A stretch of DNA of 64,000 nucleotides, from the NCBI RefSeq assembly GCF_018729255.1, contig NZ_CP076061.1:744001-808000 (forward strand). Reading direction: 5' to 3'. How positions within the stretch are numbered: position 1 is the first letter of the stretch; each line of letters begins with the position of its first letter. Below the pieces are notes generated by a model that was not told the origin of the DNA, ran no database searches, and was given only the letters and a program-made list of their open reading frames with translations. The translations under genes and the position numbers were made by a program. This DNA is from Cupriavidus sp. EM10. Lineage in GTDB: Bacteria > Pseudomonadota > Gammaproteobacteria > Burkholderiales > Burkholderiaceae. Positions 8,747 through 18,056 of this stretch are shown here, one piece after another.

Positions 8747-9544
8747 ATGACGCAATTCAGGAAAAGGATCATTTTGGGACTGGCACTGGCGACGACCGCG
8801 GTCCTGGCGGCCTGTGGCGGCGGCGACGACGGCATCGATGACCGCATCGGCGTAAGCAAGCCGGCGGTGCGCGTGATCCATGCAGTTACGGCCGGGCCGA
8901 ATGTCGACGTGCTGCAGAACGGCGCACTGACGACGCTGACCAACATCCCGTACAAGACCGTGTCGGGCTATTTCGACGTCAACACGGGCAACAACCTGTT
9001 CGCCTTCAACCTTACCGGTACGTCGACCCAGATCGGCTCGACCACGGTCGACGCCCATACGGGCCACAAGTACACGGTAATCGCGCTGCCTGGCACCACG
9101 TCGGCTGACGTGGCGCAGATCGACGATCCGTATGGCAAGGGGCTGCTGGACACGTCGGCGCGTGTGCGTACGTTCAATGCGTCGATCAACGCGCAGAACA
9201 TCGACGTGTACCTGACCACGCCTGCCGTGGACCTGAACTCCGTGGCGCCTAACATGGCAGCGGTGCAGTACAAGAACGCCGTGCCGGCGTCGGGCCAGGA
9301 TTCGCAGTATGTGGATGGCGGCACCTATCGCCTGCGTATCACGACGGCGGGTACCAAGACGGTCATCTTCGACTCCGGCGCGCTGACCATCAGCAAGAAC
9401 TCCGACTGGCTGATCACGACGATCCCGGCCGATGGCTTCGGTGCCGTGGTGCCGAACCGCATCAAGGTGCTGGTGGCACAAAGCAATACCAGCAATGCCA
9501 CTGCGCAGGAACTGGTGACCCAGACGACGACGGCCGCCCAGTAA
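8747..9544 (+). CDS. DUF4397 lipoprotein
   Basis: 265 residues from ATG 8747, with AAGAGGTG upstream. The N-terminus MTQFRKRIILGLALATTAVL is followed by AACGGGDD, a lipobox (L-A-A-C), so the mature protein is an acylated envelope protein. It contains two DUF4397-like repeats: VRVIHAVTAGPNVDVLQNG early and VRTFNASINAQNIDVYLTTP in the middle, each with the typical N-x-D-V-Y/L strand. The domain is found in surface and periplasmic proteins of unknown function. A terminator hairpin follows. Confidence 0.88.
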   Translation: MTQFRKRIILGLALATTAVLAACGGGDDGIDDRIGVSKPAVRVIHAVTAGPNVDVLQNGALTTLTNIPYKTVSGYFDVNTGNNLFAFNLTGTSTQIGSTTVDAHTGHKYTVIALPGTTSADVAQIDDPYGKGLLDTSARVRTFNASINAQNIDVYLTTPAVDLNSVAPNMAAVQYKNAVPASGQDSQYVDGGTYRLRITTAGTKTVIFDSGALTISKNSDWLITTIPADGFGAVVPNRIKVLVAQSNTSNATAQELVTQTTTAAQ

Positions 9545-9562
9545 TTCCGGCCGCCTTCGAAG

Positions 9563-9602
9563 CGCCCCGATGCCCTTGCGGCAGCGGGGCGTTTATCGTT
9601 TT
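9563..9602 (+). terminator. Intrinsic terminator of the DUF4397 gene
   Basis: Stem CGCCCCG (9563-9569) pairs with CGGGGCG (9585-9591), followed by a T-rich tract (TTTATCGTTTTC). Confidence 0.75.
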
Positions 9603-9618
9603 CACAGGTGCTGGCGTG

Positions 9619-9906
9619 CTATTCGACTTCGTGCTTCAGCACGTCGAGGTGCGACAGGTAGGCGTCAAGCTCTGCCCGGCCCTGGTCGGTGATCGTGTAG
9701 ACGCGCCCGTTGCCTTCCACCAGTTCGGCGGTAATGGCGCGCGCCATCATCAGGCTGCGCAGGATGGGGCGCAGCGCACGGATGTTCTTGTCGATCCCCC
9801 GGTCGCGCAGGCGCTCCATCAGGTTGAACACCGTGGATGGGCTGGCCTGCACCAGCTTGAGGATGTAGAGCCGGGACACGACCCGGTCGAGCGAAGGCGG
9901 TTTCAT
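9619..9906 (-). CDS. PadR-like winged-helix protein
   Basis: 95 residues from ATG 9906 (an upstream in-frame ATG pair near 9951 would add 15). The segment SRLYILKLVQASPSTVFNLM and LRPILRSLMMARAITAE, followed by the wing VYTITDQGRAELDAYLSHLD, fits the PadR/winged-helix fold. It lacks the long C-terminal dimerisation region, so it belongs to the short class. It lies downstream of tctA on the same strand but beyond tctA's terminator, so it is probably a separate unit. Target unknown. Confidence 0.72.
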   Translation of the reverse strand: MKPPSLDRVVSRLYILKLVQASPSTVFNLMERLRDRGIDKNIRALRPILRSLMMARAITAELVEGNGRVYTITDQGRAELDAYLSHLDVLKHEVE

Positions 9907-10004
9907 AGGCGCAGGTGACGCAGCCAACGGTGCGGTAAGTCTAATCATCATGCGCAGCCCAGGTCTGCTTGCGCAACCAGGCTTCTCATCTTCCTTGAAT
10001 GGCG

Positions 10005-10035
10005 AAAAAAACGGGGTGCACGCAGTGGCACCCCG
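10005..10035 (-). terminator. Intrinsic terminator of tctBA
   Basis: Stem CGGGGTGC (10012-10019) pairs with GCACCCCG (10028-10035). Read on the minus strand the hairpin is followed by a run of seven T residues, a textbook rho-independent terminator for the tctBA transcript. Confidence 0.85.
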
Positions 10036-10094
10036 AAAGCTTGCTATTGACGCGCCGCCGGAGCGGCGCGGTAGTTCAGGAACGCCACGGAGCG

Positions 10095-11597
10095 TTATTC
10101 TTCCTGGAACGCTTCTTCGCGCTTCGCCTTGATCGACGGCAGCGCCACCACGGCCACCAGTGCGGCTGCGGCAATCAGCAGGCCCACCGACAGCGGACGG
10201 GTGAAGAACACCGTGAATTCGCCACGCGACAGCAGCAGCGTACGGCGGAAGTTCTCTTCCATCATCGGTCCCAGCACGAAGCCCAGCAGCAGCGGCGCGG
10301 GCTCGCACTTGAGCTTCAGGAACAGGTAGCCGATCACGCCGAAGGCCGCTGCCATGAACACGTCGAAGGTCTGGTTGTTCACCGAGTACACGCCGATGCA
10401 GCAGAACGTCAGGATGGCCGGGTACAGGAAGCGATACGGCACTGTCAGCAGCTTCACCCAGATGCCGATCATCGGCAGGTTCAGGATGATCAGCATCAGG
10501 TTGCCGATCCACATCGAGGCGATCAGGCCCCAGAACAGCGACGGGTTGCTGGTCATGACCTGCGGGCCCGGCTGGATGTTGTGGATCGTCATCGCGCCCA
10601 CCATCAGCGCCATCACGGCGTTAGGCGGAATACCCAGCGTCAGCAGCGGGATGAACGAGGTCTGTGCCGCCGCGTTGTTGGCCGATTCCGGACCTGCCAC
10701 GCCTTCGATGGCGCCCTTGCCAAACTCGTGCGCATACTTCGACGTCTTCTTTTCCAGCGAGTAGGCTGCAAACGAAGCCAGTGCCGCACCGCCGCCCGGC
10801 AGGATACCCAGCGCCGAACCGAGCATCGTGCCACGCAGCACGGCCGGGATCATGCGCCGGAAGTCTTCCCGGGTCGGGAACAGGTTCGTCACCTTGTTCG
10901 TGAACGTCTCGCGGGCTTCCTTCTGCTCCAGGTTCGCGATGATTTCCGCGAAACCGAACATACCCATGGCCAGCGCCACGAAGTCGATGCCGTCGGTCAG
11001 TTCCGGCACGTCGAACGAGAAGCGTGCAGCGCCCGAGTTCACGTCGGTACCGATCAGGCCCATCAGCAGGCCCAGCACGATCATCGCCACGGCCTTGGGC
11101 AGCGAACCCGAAGCCAGCACCACGGCACCGATCAGGCCCAGCACCATCAGCGAGAAGTACTCGGCGGGACCGAACTTGAATGCCAGTTCCGACAGCGGCG
11201 TGGCGAAGGCAGCCAGGATCAGCGTGGCCACGCAGCCGGCGAAGAACGAGCCGATACCGGCGGTGGCCAGCGCCACGCCAGCACGGCCGCGACGCGCCAT
11301 CTGGTAGCCGTCGATGGTGGTCACCACCGACGACGATTCGCCAGGCAGGTTCACCAGGATGGCGGTGGTGGAACCGCCGTACTGCGCGCCGTAGTAGATA
11401 CCGGCCAGCATGATCAGCGCGGCCACCGGCGGCAGCGAGTACGTCACCGGCAGCAGCATGGCGATGGTGGCCAGGGGCCCGAGGCCCGGCAGCACGCCGA
11501 TCAGCGTTCCGAGCACGCAGCCCAGGAACGCGTACGCCAGGTTCTGCAGGGTCAGTGCCGTGGAGAATCCCAGGGCAAGGTGTTCAAACAATTCCAT
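10095..11597 (-). CDS. tctA: Tripartite tricarboxylate transporter permease TctA
   Basis: 500 residues, polytopic inner-membrane protein of the tripartite tricarboxylate transporter family, which imports citrate-like carboxylates with an extracytoplasmic receptor. Diagnostic segments are GVLPGLGPLATIAMLLP near the N-terminus, VNLPGESSSVVTTIDGYQMA, GILPGGGAALASFAAYSLEK and GVAGPESANNAAAQTSFIPL. The start at 11597 has AAGGAG upstream. It is the second gene after tctB with a 13-base gap. No TctC receptor is adjacent; two unlinked Bug/TctC receptors lie at 56.8 and 60.5 kb. Confidence 0.95.
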   Translation of the reverse strand: MELFEHLALGFSTALTLQNLAYAFLGCVLGTLIGVLPGLGPLATIAMLLPVTYSLPPVAALIMLAGIYYGAQYGGSTTAILVNLPGESSSVVTTIDGYQMARRGRAGVALATAGIGSFFAGCVATLILAAFATPLSELAFKFGPAEYFSLMVLGLIGAVVLASGSLPKAVAMIVLGLLMGLIGTDVNSGAARFSFDVPELTDGIDFVALAMGMFGFAEIIANLEQKEARETFTNKVTNLFPTREDFRRMIPAVLRGTMLGSALGILPGGGAALASFAAYSLEKKTSKYAHEFGKGAIEGVAGPESANNAAAQTSFIPLLTLGIPPNAVMALMVGAMTIHNIQPGPQVMTSNPSLFWGLIASMWIGNLMLIILNLPMIGIWVKLLTVPYRFLYPAILTFCCIGVYSVNNQTFDVFMAAAFGVIGYLFLKLKCEPAPLLLGFVLGPMMEENFRRTLLLSRGEFTVFFTRPLSVGLLIAAAALVAVVALPSIKAKREEAFQEE

Positions 11598-11610
11598 TTG
11601 GGGCGACTCC

Positions 11611-12072
11611 TTAGCCGGTGATGAAGGCAGGCCACACCGGCATCTGCAGGTTGATGCCGTACACGAACGCACCCATGCTGATCAGCACGAGCACGACGCT
11701 GTTGAGCAGTGCGCCCTTCCAGCTGAACTCATGGCTGGCCATCGACGACACGATCACCAGCACGAACACCGACAGCACCATGCCGAGCGGCTTGAGCAGC
11801 AGGCCGAACAGCACGACGGAACCCAGGATCCACAGCAGGATCTTCAGGTCCCAGCGGGCAAGCTGGTCTTGCTCGCCCTTGGACGACAGGGCCCCGATCG
11901 TCACGACCGCGCCCAGCAGGGCCAGCACGAGGCCGAGCAGGAACGGAAAGTATCCGGGACCCATCTTGGCGGCCGTTCCCATGGAATAGCCGCGAGCGAC
12001 GAAGGAAAAGCCCAGACCGACCAGAACGAACATCAGGCCGGAGGCAAAGTCCTTTTGGCTGCGTATGCGCAA
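11611..12072 (-). CDS. tctB: Tripartite tricarboxylate transporter small subunit TctB (TTG start)
   Basis: About 153 residues with four membrane segments: FASGLMFVLVGLGFSFVA, FPFLLGLVLALLGAVVTI, ILLWILGSVVLFGLLL and NSVVLVLISMGAFVYGI. The central GTAAKMGPGYFP is typical of TctB. The proposed start is TTG at 12072, because GAGGAG lies seven bases before it and the residues after it (RIRSQKDFASG) match TctB openings; no ATG is suitably placed. It is the first gene of tctBA, with a long regulatory-looking region upstream. Confidence 0.85.
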   Translation of the reverse strand: MRIRSQKDFASGLMFVLVGLGFSFVARGYSMGTAAKMGPGYFPFLLGLVLALLGAVVTIGALSSKGEQDQLARWDLKILLWILGSVVLFGLLLKPLGMVLSVFVLVIVSSMASHEFSWKGALLNSVVLVLISMGAFVYGINLQMPVWPAFITG

Positions 12073-12506
12073 AACGATTCTCCTCAAGTAGTGAAAGCGG
12101 TACGCGTGGATCGCCGGCTCTGGCAGGCCACGCTGCGAACGCGCGAGTGCATGCACGTTCGACGCGATGGGACGAACGATAAAAATGGGAACTTTCAGCC
12201 GCCTTTCATTTGTCTGCGGTGTAGGGTATTTCCCGATCCCCGTGTCAGCGGGCGTCGCACGGCCTTGCATCACGTCGTGATGCAATAAGCGACCACCGAC
12301 CTGCCTGATGCAAGGCAATTGAAAGGGGAGGCAGTAAGACGAATGAAAGGAAAAATTGCGCACCGAGGCGGCTGCGCGGCGCTGGCAGGCTGCGCAGCTT
12401 TCGGCTGGCTTACAGGCGCACCGGGCGTCGGTGCGCAGAGGTCATATGTGTTGTCATGCAGACGGACTGATGCATGTCCTGATGCATGTGTGCATGCGTC
12501 TTTTGT
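12073..12506. other. Intergenic region upstream of tctB with operator-like palindrome
   Basis: 434 bases with no convincing gene. It holds the promoter side of tctB, a perfect inverted repeat at 12265-12285 and a second half-site (GATGCAA, 12307-12313). It also holds two copies of CTGATGCATGT near 12467-12487. Confidence 0.6.
12265..12285. promoter_or_regulatory. Perfect operator-like palindrome upstream of tctBA
   Basis: TTGCATCACG, a single central T, then the exact reverse complement: ten-base arms with no mismatch. It lies about 190 bases upstream of the tctB start. Its size and symmetry are typical of a dimeric regulator site, but the regulator is not identified. A related half-site lies 21 bases further on. 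Confidence 0.55.
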
Positions 12507-13964
12507 TCAACGGGCGGCTTCGGCGCCCGCGTCGACATCCTCGCACGGGCAGCCCATGCTGGTATCGGGTGCCTGACCTACGGCCTGGGGGTGCGGCGTG
12601 GCGGGCAGGATATGGCTGCGCTTCCAGTTGCCGAAGCGGTAGTAGAGGAAGGCCAGCACCACCGACACCACCGATCCCAGCGGAAAGCTCCACCAGATCG
12701 ACTCGGCTCCGATACGCGGGCCCAGCGCCCAGGCAAACGGCAGCCGGATCACCCACATCGAGATGAACAGGATGACCAGCGGCGCCATCACCGCGCCGGT
12801 GGCGCGCACCGTGCCGAACACCACGATCGTGAAGCCGAACAGGATGAACGACCAGAGCACGACGAGGTTGATATGCTGGGCGATCTCGATGGCCACGCTG
12901 TCGTCGCCCAGGAAGATCCCGAGCGAATGGCGGTTGAACAGGTAGACCAGCCCCACGAGCGCCCCCGTCATCAGCACGTTGAACAGCAGGCCCACCTGCG
13001 TGATGCGCGATACGCGCGCCCACAGGCCCGCCCCAACGTTCTGCGCCACCATCGACGACACGCTGGCGCCCACGGCCAGCGCCGGCATCTGCACGTACGT
13101 CCACAGCTGGGACGCCACGCCGTAGGCCGCCGTGGTCTGCGACCCGTAGCCGTTGACCATCGACATCATCACGATGGCCGACGACGAGATCACCACCATC
13201 TGCAGGCCCATGGGCAGCCCCTTGGCCACCAGCGCCTTGAGGATCGCCGTATCGGGCTTGAGCAGCGCCAGCTGGGTACGATGCAACAGCAGGAAATGCT
13301 TGCGCCGGTAAAGCAGCACGAGCATCGCTGCAAGGCTGGTCAGTTGCGCGATCAGCGTGGCCAGGGCGGATCCGGCAATGCCAAGCGCCGGCAGCGGCCC
13401 GACGCCGAAGATCAGCACCGGGTTTAGCACCACGTCCAGCACCGCCGACAGCAGCATGAAGTAGAACGGCGTGCGAGAGTCCCCCGCGCCGCGCAGCGTC
13501 ATCATCACGAAGTTGTAGAAGTACATGAACGGCAGCGCGACAAAGATGATGCGCAGGTAGATCACCGCCAGCGGCGCGGCGTCGTGCGGCGTCTGCATCG
13601 CCGCCAGGATCTCGGGCGTGAACGCGAAACCGAAGGCGGACGCCAGGACCGACAGCCCGACGAAGAACGTGGTGCTGGTGCCCACCACGCGGCGCGCCTC
13701 GTCGATGTCGCGCGCGCCAATGGCCTGGCCGATCATGATCGTATTGGCCATGCTGATGCCGAACACCACGCCCAGCAGGAAGAACAGGATGATGTTGGCG
13801 TTGGACGTGGCGGTCAGCGCGGCCTCGCCCAGGTAGCGGCCCACCCATACCGAGTTGATCGAGGCGTTCAGCGACTGGAGGATGTTGCTGCCCAGCACGG
13901 GCAGCGAGAACATCAGCAGCGTACGGCCAATCGGGCCGGTGGTCAGTCGGGCATCGGGCTTCAT
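12507..13964 (-). CDS. MATE-family multidrug/sodium exporter
   Basis: About 485 residues with twelve hydrophobic segments. The N-terminal half opens TGPIGRTLLMFSLPVLGSNI, then LNASINSVWVGRYLGEAALTA and GISMANTIMIGQAIGARD. The second half repeats the pattern with VASQLWTYVQMPALAVGASV and SSMVAQNVGAGLWARVSRI. This internal symmetry is diagnostic of MATE transporters, which expel cationic compounds using sodium or proton gradients. The start at 13964 (MKPDARL) is preferred from typical family openings; ATG 13994 is ten codons further upstream and neither has a strong ribosome site. The C-terminal tail is hydrophilic and cysteine-containing (CPCEDVD). Confidence 0.9.
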   Translation of the reverse strand: MKPDARLTTGPIGRTLLMFSLPVLGSNILQSLNASINSVWVGRYLGEAALTATSNANIILFFLLGVVFGISMANTIMIGQAIGARDIDEARRVVGTSTTFFVGLSVLASAFGFAFTPEILAAMQTPHDAAPLAVIYLRIIFVALPFMYFYNFVMMTLRGAGDSRTPFYFMLLSAVLDVVLNPVLIFGVGPLPALGIAGSALATLIAQLTSLAAMLVLLYRRKHFLLLHRTQLALLKPDTAILKALVAKGLPMGLQMVVISSSAIVMMSMVNGYGSQTTAAYGVASQLWTYVQMPALAVGASVSSMVAQNVGAGLWARVSRITQVGLLFNVLMTGALVGLVYLFNRHSLGIFLGDDSVAIEIAQHINLVVLWSFILFGFTIVVFGTVRATGAVMAPLVILFISMWVIRLPFAWALGPRIGAESIWWSFPLGSVVSVVLAFLYYRFGNWKRSHILPATPHPQAVGQAPDTSMGCPCEDVDAGAEAAR

Positions 13965-14243
13965 GGAGGAAGTCGGTTTTCCGCGCTGCAACATGAGCGG
14001 CGCGCGGCGGGTTGGGAAGCGGGTTGGCAGGCAAAGAGCAAAGGCGGACCAGTCAGTCTAGTGCGCGGCACGGCACCGTGCCAGTGGCCGTCGGCTGACA
14101 TGCAAGGGCCGATTATCGGCCAGCCATGATCTCTGTGCGAATTCCGGCGCGACGCGTTAAGCTTGCGGTTTTTCCGACCGGTCGTTCGATCGGTCGCGGC
14201 CGCCGGCCGGCGCGCCGTCCCAAAACCCGCACAGGAGACACGC

Positions 14244-15673
14244 ATGGTGTACCAGGATCTCGCCCTCTACATCGATGGGGAATTTGTCAAGGGAGGCGAC
14301 CGGCGCGAGCAGGACGTCATCAACCCGGCCACCCAGGAACTGCTTGGCAAGCTGCCCCATGCCAGCAAGGCCGACCTGGACCGTGCGCTGGCCGCCGCCC
14401 AGCGCGCCTTCGAAACCTGGAAGAAAACGTCGCCGCTGGAACGCTCGGCCATCCTGCGCCGTGTGGCGGAACTGACGCGTACGCGCGCCAAGGAAATCGG
14501 CCGCGATATCACGCTGGACCAGGGCAAGCCGCTGGCCGAAGCGGTGGCCGAAGTCACCATCTGCGCCGAGCACGCCGAATGGCACGCCGAAGAATGCCGC
14601 CGGATCTACGGCCGCGTCATCCCCCGCGCAACCCGAACGTGCGCCAGATCGTGGTGCGTGAGCCAATCGGCGTGTGCGCCGCGTTCACGCCGTGGAATTT
14701 CCCGTTCAACCAGGCCATCCGCAAGATCGTGGCGGCCATTGGCGCCGGTTGCACGCTGATCCTGAAGGGCCCTGAGGATTCGCCCAGCGCCGTGGTGGCG
14801 CTGGCCCGCCTGTTCCACGATGCAGGCCTGCCCCCGGGCGTGCTGAACATCGTCTGGGGCGTGCCCAGCGAAGTATCCACTTACCTGATCGAATCGCCGA
14901 TCGTCCGCAAGATCTCGTTCACCGGTTCGGTGCCGGTGGGCAAGCAACTGGCCGCGATGGCCGGCGCCCACATGAAGCGCGTGACGATGGAGCTGGGCGG
15001 CCATTCGCCCGTGCTGGTGTTCGACGATGCCGATATCGAGCCGGCCGCCGAGATGCTGGCCCGCTTCAAGCTGCGCAATGCCGGCCAGGTGTGCGTGTCG
15101 CCGACGCGCTTCTACGTCCAGGAAAAGGCGTATGACCGCTTCCTGGCGCGCTTTACCGAGGTGATCGGCTCGATCAAGGTCGGCAACGGCCTGGACGACG
15201 GCACGCAGATGGGTCCGCTGGCCCACGAGCGCCGCATTGCGTCGATGGAACAGTTCCTGGACGACGCAAACCACCGCGGCGGCAAGATCGTGGCCGGCGG
15301 CTCGCGCATCGGTGACAAGGGCTTCTTCTTTGCCCCGACCGTCGTGACCGACCTGCCCGACGATGCCAGGCTGATGGTGGACGAGCCGTTCGGCCCGGTG
15401 GCGCCGGTGACCCGCTTCAAGGACACCGAGGAAGTACTGCGCCGCGCCAACAGCCTGCCGTTTGGCCTGGCGTCCTACGTGTTCACCAACTCGCTGAAGA
15501 CCGCCCATCAGGTGTCGAACGGCCTGGAAGCGGGCATGGTCAACATCAACCACTTCGGCATGGCGCTGTCCGAAACGCCGTTCGGCGGCATCAAGGACTC
15601 CGGTATCGGCAGCGAAGGCGGCCAGGAGACCTTCGATGGCTACCTGGTGACCAAGTTCATCACGCAGGTCTGA
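14244..15673 (+). CDS. NAD(P)-dependent aldehyde dehydrogenase (succinate-semialdehyde type), frameshifted
   Basis: Oxidises an aldehyde to the acid. ATG 14244 has ACAGGAGAC upstream. Visible parts are [20 protein letters not shown], the cofactor region [27 protein letters not shown], the catalytic glutamate in [12 protein letters not shown] and the catalytic cysteine in [12 protein letters not shown]. The class resembles GabD-like and alpha-ketoglutaric-semialdehyde dehydrogenases, but the substrate cannot be read from sequence alone. The reading frame breaks after RRIYGRVIP. Adding one C to the C5 run at 14621-14625 gives [20 protein letters not shown] and restores a 476-residue protein. 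Transcription appears independent of its neighbours. Confidence 0.92.
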
Positions 15674-15701
15674 TCGCAGGTCTGAGCGCAAGCGTTGCCT
15701 T

Positions 15702-15727
15702 GTCCCTCTCCCGGCCGGGAGAGGGAC
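15702..15727. terminator. Perfect 26-bp palindrome between convergent genes
   Basis: GTCCCTCTCCCGG is followed immediately by its reverse complement with no loop. It sits between the aldehyde dehydrogenase stop (15673) and the end of the convergent DUF2252 gene (15735), so it probably acts as a bidirectional terminator although no T-run follows. Confidence 0.6.
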
Positions 15728-15734
15728 CCCCGCC

Positions 15735-16927
15735 TTATTTCCCGCCCTTCGCCTTCCGGTAGTCCTCGGCGAACGTCTTCCACTGCGCCAGCGACACATC
15801 GCGCCCATGCCGGGCCAGCCGCAGCGCCATCGATTGCCAGCGCCCGCCCGCGGCGTAGTCCTGCAGCTTCTCTATCCGGTCCGCCGCCTGATGGCCGCAG
15901 CCACGCAGGTGCGCCCAGGCGGCGGCACGCGCCATGGTGGCCAGCACGTCGAGCAGCGCCGTCTTGTCGCGGCAATGCGCCAGGTCCACGCGATCGGTGG
16001 TGGGCTGGAGGCTCTTGACGACGAACGACTCGCGCCTGCCCAATGCCACATACGACAGCAGCGCCGGCGACGCGGCCTGCATGATCTGCTGGGACGTCAC
16101 CACGCGCTGGGCATCGCTGCCCCAGTGTGGCTGGTGATGCGCCATGTCCACCCAGGCGCTGGGCGCCGCGCGCTTGATATCGACCAGCCGGCGCGACGTG
16201 GGCGTCTGCATGTCATGGGCCAGCACGACGTAGCGCTCCAGCCCGAGGCTGCCCACGCCGGCCACGCGGCGGGCGGCGTCTTCCGCGACAAACCGGTGCC
16301 CGTGATGATCCTGCTGCGAGTAGACGGCGAGGATACGCGCGGCACGCTCGCGCTGCGCGCGATCCGCACGCATGGCGTGCCGGTCGAGATTGAGCCGCCG
16401 GCGTCCGCCGCGCAACGTGGTGCGCGACGCCAGCAGCGACCCGCGCCGGCGTCGCTTTACCTGCCGCAGCAGCGTGGCCACCAGCCCGGTGGCCGTGGCG
16501 CGTTCGATCCAGCGCGGCTTGCCGGTGCGCAGGGTGTGCGTGTATTCGCCCAGCATGTTGGCGCAGGCCACGCGGGCGTCCGCTTCGGACAGCCCATACT
16601 GGTGCGCGGCCACCAGCACGCTGGACAGCATGCGCACCGCATCCACGGTGAACGGCGCCACCAGCGCATCGTCGAAATCGTTCAGGTCGAAGTAGACCAG
16701 TCCGTTGTCGCCCTTGAACGACCCGAAATTCTCCACGTGCAGGTCGCCGCAGACATAGGTGTGGGGGCGCCGAGACCGATGTCGTCCTGCAGCGACGCCG
16801 CATAGAGATGGTTGGTGCCGCGAAAGAACGCAAACGGCTCGGCCGCGATGGCGGCAAGCTTGAGGGTCAGCCGGTCGGGATCACGGCCATGGTTGTAGAG
16901 CAGGATGCTTTCGGTGACGGCGTGCAT
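15735..16927 (-). CDS. DUF2252 family protein, frameshifted
   Basis: After repair about 397 residues. The family has a kinase-like fold of unknown function. Hallmarks are PFAFFRGTNHLY near residue 35, then CGDLHVENFGSFKGDNGLVY and FDLNDFDDALVAPF, which resemble the catalytic and metal-binding loops of aminoglycoside-phosphotransferase-like folds. The N-terminal part (from ATG 16927) and the rest are in different frames. Adding one base to the G5 run at 16763-16767 yields GAPHTYVCGDLHVENFGS, which is exactly the family pattern. It is convergent with the aldehyde dehydrogenase and lies 53 bases downstream of the oxidase operon on the same strand. Confidence 0.85.
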
Positions 16928-16979
16928 GGGCGAGGTGGGTAGTGGAAACGTCGCGGCGCCCGCCGCCTGCCTGGCGGCG

Positions 16980-17336
16980 CTAGCGGAAGAAGACGCCGCG
17001 GGTCAGGAAAGTGTAATCCGCTTCGGCCGCCATGAGCCATACCAGCACCAGCAGGCACAGCGGGGGCAGCAGGATCGCACAGATCAGCGCCATGCGCTCC
17101 CATGCCATGTGCATGAAAACGGCGATGATCAGCCCGGCCTTGAGCACCATGAACAGCAGGATCAGGAACCAGCGCAGGTAGCCGGTCAGGCGGAAGTAAT
17201 CAACCATGTACGACATGGTGGACAGCACGAACAGCAGCACCCAGACCTTCAGGTACAGCCCGATCGAATGCGACTGGCCGCCGTGCTCCTGGCCCGGTTC
17301 GGCGTGCGGTGCGGCTTGGGTAGGAGTCGATGCCAT
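16980..17336 (-). CDS. Cytochrome c oxidase subunit IV (CtaF/CyoD-like)
   Basis: 118 residues with three membrane helices: VWVLLFVLSTMSYMVDYF, FLILLFMVLKAGLIIAVF and ICAILLPPLCLLVLVWLM. The motif VLKAGLIIAVFMHM is typical of bacterial oxidase subunit IV (prokaryotic COX4), a small accessory subunit. It is the last gene of the caa3 operon, eight bases after the subunit III gene. Start at ATG 17336. Confidence 0.88.
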   Translation of the reverse strand: MASTPTQAAPHAEPGQEHGGQSHSIGLYLKVWVLLFVLSTMSYMVDYFRLTGYLRWFLILLFMVLKAGLIIAVFMHMAWERMALICAILLPPLCLLVLVWLMAAEADYTFLTRGVFFR

Positions 17337-17344
17337 GATGCGTC

Positions 17345-18043
17345 TCACCACAGGTAGAACAGCGCGAAGATGAAGACCCACACCAGGTCCACGAAGTGCC
17401 AGTACAGGCCCGCGATCTCCACGGCCTGGTAGTTGCCGCTGATGTCGTAGTGGCCGCGCAGCACCTTGCTTGCGATGAACAGCAGGTAGATCACCCCGCA
17501 CGTCACGTGAAAGCCGTGGAACCCGGTGACCATGAAGAACACGGAACCGAACTGCGCGGCGCCCAGCGGGTTGCCCCACGGCCTTACGCCTTCGGTGACG
17601 ATCAGCTTGGTCCATTCGAAGGCCTGCATGCAGACGAAGACCTCGCCCAGCCAGGCCGTCACGAACATCAGCTTGGCGCAGTTCATGCGGTCGCGCCGAT
17701 AGGCGCAGTTCACCGCCATGGCCATCGTGCCGCTGCTGGTGATCAGCGTGAACGTCATGATGGCAATCAGCAGCAACGGCACCGGCTGGCCGCCGATGTT
17801 GATGGCGAACACTTCGCTGACGTTCGGCCACGCCACCGTGGTCGACATCCGCACCGTCATGTAGCCGGTCAGGAAGCAGCTGAAGACGAAGGTGTCGGAC
17901 AGCAGGAAGATCCACATCATCGCCTTGCCCCACGACACCTTGAACGCGCGCTGGTCCGAGGACCAGTCCGCGACCAGGCCCCGCAGGCCGCCCGGCGGAT
18001 GATCGTGCGGCGTGGTAGCTGGCGTGGAGAGTTGCGAACTCAT
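17345..18043 (-). CDS. Cytochrome c oxidase subunit III family protein (five-to-seven helix form)
   Basis: 232 residues, integral membrane subunit. Key segments are AMMWIFLLSDTFVFSCFLTG, MFVTAWLGEVFVCMQAFEW, SVFFMVTGFHGFHVTCGVIY and YWHFVDLVWVFIFALFYLW. HGFHV and WHFVDLVW are the standard CoxC/CyoC signatures. It is the second subunit-III-like gene in the operon, following the one at 18057 after a 13-base gap, and closer to the classic CoxC sequence. Confidence 0.93.
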   Translation of the reverse strand: MSSQLSTPATTPHDHPPGGLRGLVADWSSDQRAFKVSWGKAMMWIFLLSDTFVFSCFLTGYMTVRMSTTVAWPNVSEVFAINIGGQPVPLLLIAIMTFTLITSSGTMAMAVNCAYRRDRMNCAKLMFVTAWLGEVFVCMQAFEWTKLIVTEGVRPWGNPLGAAQFGSVFFMVTGFHGFHVTCGVIYLLFIASKVLRGHYDISGNYQAVEIAGLYWHFVDLVWVFIFALFYLW

Positions 18044-18056
18044 CGATGTACCTCCC

